Source: Planctomycetota bacterium
GTDB taxonomy: Bacteria > Planctomycetota > Phycisphaerae > UBA1845
DNA length: 32,994 nt
Direction of reading: 5' to 3'
Assembly (NCBI GenBank): GCA_024276605.1
Contig: JAJRWX010000043.1
Location: 1-32,994, forward strand
Positions 7,610-14,500 of this stretch are shown piece after piece. Position numbers and translations under genes: made by a program. Below the pieces are notes generated by a model. That model searched no databases, had not been told where the DNA came from, and saw nothing but the letters and a program-made list of their open reading frames with translations. Position 1 is the stretch's first letter, and each line of letters opens with the position of its first letter.

Positions 7610-8143
7610 TCAGGCACGATTACTTTTGGATTGGCGTACTTTCTTTTTTGCGGTCTTGGTAGAATTATTTTTCTTGGTAGTGGTTCTGCCTGCGGGTTTT
7701 ACGGCCTTCTCGTATAGCTCGATGAATTTTTTCACTGGGACGCGCTTGATTGTCTGGCCGATGACTCTTAGCGGTACGTTTTCAATATCCTTGAATCGTA
7801 CGCATGATTTACCCATATCCAGCTTCTTGCCGGTCTTGGTCCATGCTTCGCGGAACCAAGTCGCAAGTTTAGGATCACTATAAATGCACATCAGGTAGAT
7901 CGACAGGTGGTTCTTTTGTGAGGCGAGCCCTGCAAAAGGTAGTGGCTGTTTGGGATCGCAATGATATCCGGGTGGATAGACGCTGTGCGGCACGAAGTAT
8001 CCGATCATGCCGTACTGCATGCCTTCTTCATAGCCCTTAGGTAAGTTCTTGAGGATAACGGCACGAATCGCCTGAATAGCCTCACGTCGATCATCCGGTA
8101 GGCCGGCAAGGTATGCGTCGATGGTTTTCGCTTTGCTCTGCAC
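7610..8143 (-). CDS. DUF1801 domain protein with basic tail
   Basis: The 177-aa protein matches the DUF1801 pattern: TIDAYLAGLPDDRREAIQAI at the start, KGYEEGMQYGMIGYFVP in the middle, then FAGLASQKNHLSIYLM and a KSCVRFK piece before the final helix. The family has a small single-domain fold of unknown biochemical role. After residue 148 a Lys/Thr-rich tail (KPAGRTTTKKNNSTKTAKKK) follows, which could bind nucleic acid. The start is GTG at 8143, the only start before an upstream in-frame stop, and it lacks a clear ribosome site. It converges with the sigma operon. The 55 bases between them contain no obvious terminator. Confidence 0.85.
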   Translation of the reverse strand: MQSKAKTIDAYLAGLPDDRREAIQAIRAVILKNLPKGYEEGMQYGMIGYFVPHSVYPPGYHCDPKQPLPFAGLASQKNHLSIYLMCIYSDPKLATWFREAWTKTGKKLDMGKSCVRFKDIENVPLRVIGQTIKRVPVKKFIELYEKAVKPAGRTTTKKNNSTKTAKKKVRQSKSNRA

Positions 8144-8249
8144 GATTGGATATTATTACAATTCGACCATGCGGGCTATCTGAAAACAATAAGCATTTGC
8201 CCTTAAAGCAAGCGCTATACAACTGTATCGTCTCGCAGCGTTTTGAGGA

Positions 8250-9158
8250 TCAGCACCTTCCGGTAGGCGGCGTACCGACAAACCCGGATCGTACAAGCGT
8301 GAGAAAAGTTTCCATCACGGGCGATGTGTGCTTATCGGCGTGGCGCACGAGGAAGATTGGACGCTCAAGTCGCAGGCCTGTTACCGGGAGTTTTTTGAAT
8401 TGCCTGTTGCGGATTTCTTGTTTGAGTCCATGAATGGACATGAACGAGATGCCAACACCGGCGGCAACTAATGCCTTCACAGCTTCCGGACCGTGAAGTT
8501 CGATCGTTGAACCGAGCGTTGTACCGGTCTTGGCTAACCAAGACTCGAAAAGCTGACGAGTAGCTGACCCTTTTTCTCGAATGATCCAGGTCTCACGCGC
8601 CAGCGACGCAACATCAATACGGCGTCGTTTGGCCAGGCTGTGCGTTGCGTTGGAGAAGCAGACGATTTCATCGTCGAGCAGCTTCTCTTCGACCAGTTCA
8701 TTGTGGGAAGGATGTGCGCCCAAAAATCCGAAGTCCAATTCGTTGCGGAGAATTTTCTGTTCAATACACAGCGAGTTCTCTATGACGTAGTGAAGTTCGA
8801 CATCTGGGTACGTCGCATGAAATCGACCCAACACGGATGGCAGTAGATAAAGCCCCGGCGTCGTGCTAGCTCCAACTCTTAGCCGGCCACGCTCATCTGA
8901 TCGATGGCTGCTGACGATCTCAGCTACGCGCTCCATGTTGCCGAGCAGTTTCCCGGCTTCTTCTGCGAGCGTTCTTCCGGCATCGGTGAGGTTAAGCGAT
9001 TTTCCAATTTGCTCGAAAAGCCGAAGACCCAGATTCTCTTCGAGCTGTCGAATCTGGCGGGACACCGCGGGTTGTGAGAGGAACAAAGCCTCAGCGGCAC
9101 GGGTGTAGTTAAGGTGCTTCTGGACGGCTAGGAATGTTTGCAGATGAACAGGGTTCAT
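8250..9158 (-). CDS. LysR-family transcriptional regulator
   Basis: This 302-aa protein has the normal LysR length. The winged helix-turn-helix is at residues about 3-62 (LQTFLAVQKHLNYTRAAEAL, then FLSQPAVSRQIRQLEENLGL), followed by the linker helix and the effector-binding domain from about 90 (GRLRVGASTTPGLYLLPSVL). The latter opening resembles CysB/CbbR-type members. It is divergently transcribed from the TusA-like/YeeE genes with 193 bases between the starts, the classic arrangement for a LysR protein controlling its neighbour. I infer control of sulfur-compound uptake or use. The effector is unknown. GGTGA just before the start serves as a weak ribosome site. Confidence 0.93.
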   Translation of the reverse strand: MNPVHLQTFLAVQKHLNYTRAAEALFLSQPAVSRQIRQLEENLGLRLFEQIGKSLNLTDAGRTLAEEAGKLLGNMERVAEIVSSHRSDERGRLRVGASTTPGLYLLPSVLGRFHATYPDVELHYVIENSLCIEQKILRNELDFGFLGAHPSHNELVEEKLLDDEIVCFSNATHSLAKRRRIDVASLARETWIIREKGSATRQLFESWLAKTGTTLGSTIELHGPEAVKALVAAGVGISFMSIHGLKQEIRNRQFKKLPVTGLRLERPIFLVRHADKHTSPVMETFLTLVRSGFVGTPPTGRC

Positions 9159-9194
9159 GTTTCACCAAACGAAAAACGCATGGTAACGATCAGA

Positions 9195-9212
9195 ATAATG
9201 CATTTTCATTAT
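9195..9212. promoter_or_regulatory. Candidate LysR operator (T-N11-A type inverted repeat)
   Basis: ATAATG (9195-9200) and CATTAT (9207-9212) form a perfect inverted repeat around six bases. It contains T-N11-A spacings (for instance T9196/A9208 and T9199/A9211), the general form of LysR-family binding sites. It lies 37 bases before the regulator start and 140 before the TusA-like start. Function is inferred from position and shape. Confidence 0.45.
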
Positions 9213-9351
9213 AGATGCGCGTGGCGTAGACTGTCAATAAAGAGCGGGTGCGCCTTGTCCACGGCGTAGGCTAAAAGGTAGCGCTTGCATACCCAAGAGA
9301 AGTACACGTGTTGAAGACTAAGAAATGATCCCCCGGGCAAGGAATATCGGT

Positions 9352-9597
9352 ATGAATACTGAATTGAAACCCGACAAGCAGGTGGACACACACGGCGAAG
9401 TATGCCCTTTCCCCTGGGTTCACGCCAAGAAGGCGATGAAGAAGCTCAACGTGGGACAAGTTTTGCGTGTAGTGGGCGATCATGGTCCGGCCCTTAAGAA
9501 TATCCCCCGAAACTTCAGCGACGATGGCCAAACGGTGCTTCGAGCAGAAGCTACGGGCGAGGTTGATTGGGAGATCATTGTGCGTAAGGAGAATTGA
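9352..9597 (+). CDS. TusA-family sulfur carrier protein
   Basis: The 81-aa protein shows the TusA signature: D12-x-x-G15 followed by CPFP with C18 as the persulfide-carrying Cys, then AKKAMKKLNVGQVLRVVGDH and the terminal strand EVDWEIIVRK. TusA-type proteins pass sulfur as a Cys persulfide. Relatives next to YeeE-type transporters (YeeD/TsuB) are needed for thiosulfate uptake. I chose ATG 9352 because AAGGA lies seven bases before it and the family begins there. An ATG at 9325 would add nine unconserved residues. It is first in a four-gene run with very short gaps or overlaps. Confidence 0.92.
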   Translation: MNTELKPDKQVDTHGEVCPFPWVHAKKAMKKLNVGQVLRVVGDHGPALKNIPRNFSDDGQTVLRAEATGEVDWEIIVRKEN

Positions 9598-9600
9598 ATC

Positions 9601-10005
9601 GTGGAAGGATTAGACGAGACGATTGCGCCCCTGATCGAGGTGATGAATCGTGTTTCGTTTATCGAGACGTTGAGTTCCTGCGGCGGTCACCCGGAGGAGT
9701 CCGCGATCCAGGAGTACGGCTATGCCGTCGGCAACGTCGTATTTGAGATCGAAGATGAGCCGGAAAATGCCATTCGCTGGTACTTTATGATGCAGGACAT
9801 ACTTACCCGCCGGAAAGCCGAAACGCTTACACGCGAACACGCCTTCATTTTCGCTAAGAAGTTCTCGCTTAACCCAGACGGTTATCTTTGTTGGCAATGG
9901 GACTTCAAAATTCAAGCGACGGGCAAGACACCACAAGTGTGTCGTGAAGGTCTCGACGAAGGGATTGCGTTCCTGACCGCTTATTTCCGGGAGGTTGCCG
10001 AATGA
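9601..10005 (+). CDS. Conserved small protein with SCGGH motif, unknown function
   Basis: The 134-aa protein begins at GTG 9601, with AAGGAG at 9587-9592 inside the end of the preceding gene. Near the N-terminus is FIETLSSCGGHPEE (C27, H30), a motif of the T.SSC.GH kind seen in TYW3-like and other small proteins. The rest is soluble and mixed alpha/beta, with a Trp/Cys patch (YLCWQWDFKI) and a C-terminal helix. It overlaps the next gene by four bases (ATGA). Its place between a TusA-like carrier and a sulfur transporter makes a role in handling sulfur compounds plausible, with C27 as a candidate reactive residue. That is inference. Confidence 0.8.
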   Translation: MEGLDETIAPLIEVMNRVSFIETLSSCGGHPEESAIQEYGYAVGNVVFEIEDEPENAIRWYFMMQDILTRRKAETLTREHAFIFAKKFSLNPDGYLCWQWDFKIQATGKTPQVCREGLDEGIAFLTAYFREVAE

Positions 10006-10475
10006 AAAAAACCCTCCTTGTCGCTATGGTGGTCGGTGCTGCCATCGGCGCTCTGAATGTCGCCCACTATTTCACTACGAAGCAGATGTCGAGTGTCGAA
10101 ACACCATTCGGTCTTTTTCCGGGCGGATTTCCCGTGGCCACTTTCATGGGATTATCGAGGAAGGGCTTGACGCCGGATTTTGTTACGATGCTTGTGCTGG
10201 GTGTTGGTATGCTGGCTGGCTCGATCATCAGCGCCCGTCTTTCGGGTGACCTGACGCTCGCAAAGTTCCGGGCGAAAAAGTTATCCGCAGCCAAGCTCCG
10301 TCGGGCTGTGTTGGGCGGCGTCCTTATGGGGGTTGGGACTTGGATGGCGCACGGTTGCCTTGTCAAGCACACGCTGAGCGGCGCACCGGGACTGATGCTG
10401 AGCAGCTTCACTGTGCTTGCAGGTATCGCGGCTGGAATCTGGTTGAGCGCCCAGGTTGAAGAACGGTGCTCCTGA
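10002..10475 (+). CDS. YeeE/YedE-family sulfur-compound transporter, first half
   Basis: The 157-aa membrane protein has about four hydrophobic helices: residues 5-24, 58-78, 100-118 and 128-148. The motif GVGTWMAHGCLVKHTLSG carries the family's central Gly-Cys (C119). YeeE/YedE proteins import thiosulfate or related compounds through conserved Cys residues. The classical members are one chain of about 350 aa. Here the two halves are encoded by adjacent genes, like the paired PmpA/PmpB-type proteins. The start overlaps the SCGGH gene. The segment ETPFGLFPGGFPVATFMG is a re-entrant-looking Gly/Pro loop typical of the family. Confidence 0.85.
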   Translation: MKKTLLVAMVVGAAIGALNVAHYFTTKQMSSVETPFGLFPGGFPVATFMGLSRKGLTPDFVTMLVLGVGMLAGSIISARLSGDLTLAKFRAKKLSAAKLRRAVLGGVLMGVGTWMAHGCLVKHTLSGAPGLMLSSFTVLAGIAAGIWLSAQVEERCS

Positions 10476-10476
10476 G

Positions 10477-10911
10477 ATGGCACTCTTAATCATCTTCGTG
10501 ATTGGTTTGGGTGTCGGCTATGTCTCGCGCCGTTATGGCTTCTGCATATTCGGAGCACTCGTCGAGTTACTCACTTTGGGGTCGGGAAGGCGCATGCTGG
10601 CCGTGCTCAGCGCCATGCTCGTCTTCGGATTCATCCAGTTCGGGTCTTACGAGCACGACGTTGAGCACGCCGGACTCAGATATCTGGTAGGTGGGTTGAT
10701 TCAAGGGGTAGGCTACTATTTGGCTATCGGGTGTCCGTTGAGCCTGATAGTCAGGATTGGCGAGGGCAGCAAGTTTCATATGGCGGTTTTTGTATCGTTT
10801 GCGCTTGGTGTGGCCCTCTATGTCGGATTGCTTGAGCGTCTCATGTCGAGAACGCTCGATCAAGTATCATTTTCCCAAGCTGTTACACTTTTCGATCTAT
10901 TTGGAAGATGA
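10477..10911 (+). CDS. YeeE/YedE-family sulfur-compound transporter, second half
   Basis: From ATG 10477 the product is 144 aa with about four membrane helices. It opens with the family motif VSRRYGFCIFGA (C23) and has a second motif, YYLAIGCPLSL (C86). A TTG at 10456 would extend it by seven residues into the preceding gene. ATG directly after that gene's stop seems more likely. Together with the preceding protein it should form the complete pseudo-symmetric transporter. It ends the sulfur operon. A 16-bp palindrome follows the stop codon closely. Confidence 0.83.
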   Translation: MALLIIFVIGLGVGYVSRRYGFCIFGALVELLTLGSGRRMLAVLSAMLVFGFIQFGSYEHDVEHAGLRYLVGGLIQGVGYYLAIGCPLSLIVRIGEGSKFHMAVFVSFALGVALYVGLLERLMSRTLDQVSFSQAVTLFDLFGR

Positions 10912-11589
10912 CGAGACGATTTATGCGCATAAATGTTGAGACAATTTACAGCTAGGCGCGGAAGTACTTTACGCTTGTCACCACCGACTTGGTGTATATT
11001 TACCTTCCAAAAAAGGTGTTCCGCACGTCGCATACATAGTGCTGTTCCGCCGCCAGCCTCCTAAATAAAAGTGAATGTTGGTAGGTTAGGTTCCGTCGAC
11101 GCGACCTGTGAGATGTTGTTCCGATGTGAAAAAACCTTGGGCGTAAGTTCCGGGTTTTGTCTGGTACATACCGTAAAGAACGTCGAGCATGAGTCAAACC
11201 GGCCCTACACGCATGGGAATCGAGTTTGGAAGCTGTCCGACGGGTCTTCAGGCTAGATTTTATTTTTTTCTTGCAATTGCTTTCGTGCTTTAGTAGTCTC
11301 GTAATGCGTTGATTATGGGCTGTCAGAGAGTTGATGACTAGCTAAGTTGATACCTAACAAGGCAAAACTCATTCTTAAATCAGCATTCAAGCGAGCTTCA
11401 TGCTCAAGTGCGAGAGAAAGCGGGTACGTTATCCACAATTGTACTCCGGGTTTTTGACAGATGCAGTTTTTGTAAATCAGCAAACAACCCTACCGTTGAA
11501 TTTTGGCTACTCCCTGGAGTCGGGGAGTGGCTGCTGTGGTATTCACGGCTGCGGTAGTGCGTCATTTGGCTAACACAGGAGGAAGATAA
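10912..11589. other. Noncoding region ahead of the protease gene
   Basis: This region of 678 bases has no credible gene. Short frames on either strand lack ribosome sites and family character. It contains a perfect 16-bp palindrome, ATTTATGCGCATAAAT, at 10919-10934, eight bases after the last sulfur gene. It also holds a T-rich promoter-like segment (11262-11299) and a small ACTCCC/GGGAGT hairpin (11509-11528) in the presumed leader of the next gene. A strong AGGAGG ribosome site (11577-11583 region) precedes that gene. Confidence 0.6.
11271..11299 (+). promoter_or_regulatory. Candidate promoter for the secreted protease gene
   Basis: TTGCAA (11271-11276) and TAGTCT (11294-11299) are 17 bases apart. 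The -10 box is poor. It is listed because the preceding T tract and the TTG.AATTGC piece resemble the better promoter at 16772-16800. It would give a leader of nearly 290 bases. Confidence 0.3.
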
Positions 11590-14500
11590 ATGTCTAACGC
11601 GTTTCGTATTCACAGACTACTTATGGTGGTTGTGGTCTCGTCAGCGGTAGCCGCCCCGACCTGGGGGCAAGCGCCGATGCGGGTCGGCGAGCATTTTCCT
11701 ATCACCATTGATTCGTCGGCGCCTTCAGCCTTCGAAACCGCGAGTACACCGGATGGTCGAATCTTCGAGGTCGGGCACAAGGGAGCTACTTATATCGCCC
11801 TGCACTTCTCCGATTTCGATCTCGAAGATGACGAAATGGTCATCGTATCCGATGTGAGAGGTATTCAGCGATACACGCTCACTGGGGAAGGCAAGATGGA
11901 GGCCGGTACCTTTTGGGCACAACATATCAAGGGTGACACGGTGGTCATCGAATATGTGTCCAAGGGCGGCAGTGAGGAAAGTCCCGACTTTGTGATTGAC
12001 GAGTACGTAGCGGGAAACGTGAACCTCGGCGGTCCGGTCATCGAGTCCATTTGCGGCGCCAACGATTTTGAAAACGCCGTCTGTCGTTCCCCGTCGATCG
12101 AGTACGATCGCGGTAAAGCGGTTGCACGGCTACTGATTAATGGATCTAGTCTGTGTACCGGGTGGCTAGCTTCTGCGAACAGCCATCTAATTACCAACGA
12201 ACATTGCATTACGACGGCTTCAGATGCGCTTAACACGGATTATGAGTTTATGGCTGAAGCCCCAAGTTGCGGTTCCTCGAACTGCCAGTTGTGCTTTCCC
12301 GGTACCGTTTTCTCCGGTGCGACATTCATCCAGGATAGCCCCGGCCTCGATTACGCGCTGGTTCAAATCAACAATGGAAACCCAGCCGCGACATACGGAT
12401 TTTTGGCGATCGACAACCGCACTGCGGTAGTTGGCGAACAGGTCTACCTTGTCTCGCACCCCTCGGGCCGGGCGAAGGAATTCGCATACAACAGTTCAGA
12501 GGATGCGGGCGGCGTCGGAACCGTTTTATCACTGAATGAGGCGAGTTGTAGCGGTGCAACGCAGGAAATCGGCTATAACAATGATACGGAAGGTGGAAGC
12601 TCGGGATCGCCGGTATTGGCGGTTTCAAGTCAAAAGGTTATTGCCCTTCATCACTGTCGGGGCAATGCACTCAATTGCGGTGACCCCAACCGAGGCGTGC
12701 CCATCGATCAAATTTGCGCGGAGATCTGCGGATTTCTAGGGCCGCAGTGTAGTATTAACGCCGATTGCGACGACGCCGATCCCTGTACCACGGATGTTTG
12801 TTCAGGCGGTAGTTGCTCGAATACCCCGATTTCCTGTCCTACCGGTCAGGTTTGCAACGGTGGTGTCTGTGAAGGTCAGGGTGCTTGTTGTTCAGGTACC
12901 TCTTGCACGATCAGCAGTCCAACGAACTGCACCGGCTCTTACTTGGGCGACGGCTCTGCGTGCGGCACCGGTCAGGCCGGCAATCCCGCCACCTATCAGA
13001 ATGCGCCGAACGTAACTATTCCAGACGGTGGTGGTTCCGGCAACCCCGCTACCGATACAATCAATGTACCGGATTCCGTCACCATTGGTGACCTCGATGT
13101 CGACTTCACGATCTCACACACTTGGGTGGGTGACCTGACCGTGCAGATTTCGCACGGCGGTACGACGGTGACTATCATGGATCGTCCCGGTGTACCCGGT
13201 TCCACCTATGGTTGCAGCAATGACAACTTTAGTGGTACGCGGCTTGACGATGAGGGAACCGGCGGAACCATTGAATCACAATGTGCAGCCAATCTTTCAT
13301 CACCGCCTAACTATACGCCGAACAATCCCATGAGCGCGTTTGACGGTATGGATTCGGCAGGTGCCTGGACCATCACCGTCTTCGACAGCGTCAGCGCCGA
13401 CGGCGGTACGTTGAACAGTTGGTCGTTGTATATCGACGGCGTGGGTTCAAACCCATGTACGGGTTGCACGACCAATGCCGAGTGCGACGATGGCGTGTTC
13501 TGCAATGGTGCGGAAACTTGTGTAGCCGGTAGTTGCCAGGCGGGCACGGCTGTGGATTGCAATGATGGCGTCGGTTGCACGACGGATTCTTGTAACGAAG
13601 GCACGGCGTCTTGCGACAATATTCCCAATGACGGCAACTGCGATGACGGCCTGTTCTGCAACGGTGCAGAAACGTGCGATGCGGTGAACGATTGCCAGGC
13701 CGGCACCGCTGTCAACTGCAATGACGGCGTCGCCTGTACGGACGATTCCTGCAACGAGGGTACAAACTCGTGTGACAACATTGCCAACAATGCCAACTGC
13801 GATAACGGCATCTTCTGCGACGGTGCGGAAACCTGCGATGCGGTCAACGATTGCCAAGCCGGTACAGCGGTTAATTGTAACGACGGCGTCGGCTGTACGG
13901 ACGATTCGTGCAACGAAGCCACGAACTCATGCGATAACATAGCCAACAACGCCAATTGCGATGACGGTTTATTCTGCAACGGTACCGAAACCTGCGATGC
14001 AGTTAACGATTGCCAAGCAGGCACAGCTGTCAATTGCAATGACGGCGTTGGATGTACGGACGATGCGTGCAACGAAGCGACGAATTCGTGCGATAACGTA
14101 GCCAACAACGCCAATTGCGATGACGGTTTGTTCTGCAACGGTACCGAGACCTGTGATGCGGTCAACGATTGTCAGGCAGGTACTGCCGTCAACTGCAACG
14201 ACGGTGTTGGCTGTACGGACGATGCGTGTAACGAGGGTACGAACTCGTGTGACAACATCGCCAATAATGCCAACTGTGATAACGGTATCTTCTGCGACGG
14301 TGCAGAAACCTGCGATGCAGCATTGGATTGCCAAGCAGGAACAGCAGTCAACTGTAATGACGGCGTCGGCTGTACCGATGATTCGTGCAACGAAGGCACA
14401 AACTCGTGCGACAATATAGCCAACAATGCCAATTGCGATGACGGTTTGTTCTGCAATGGCTCCGAAATCTGTGATGCGGTCAACGACTGTTTGGCTGGGA

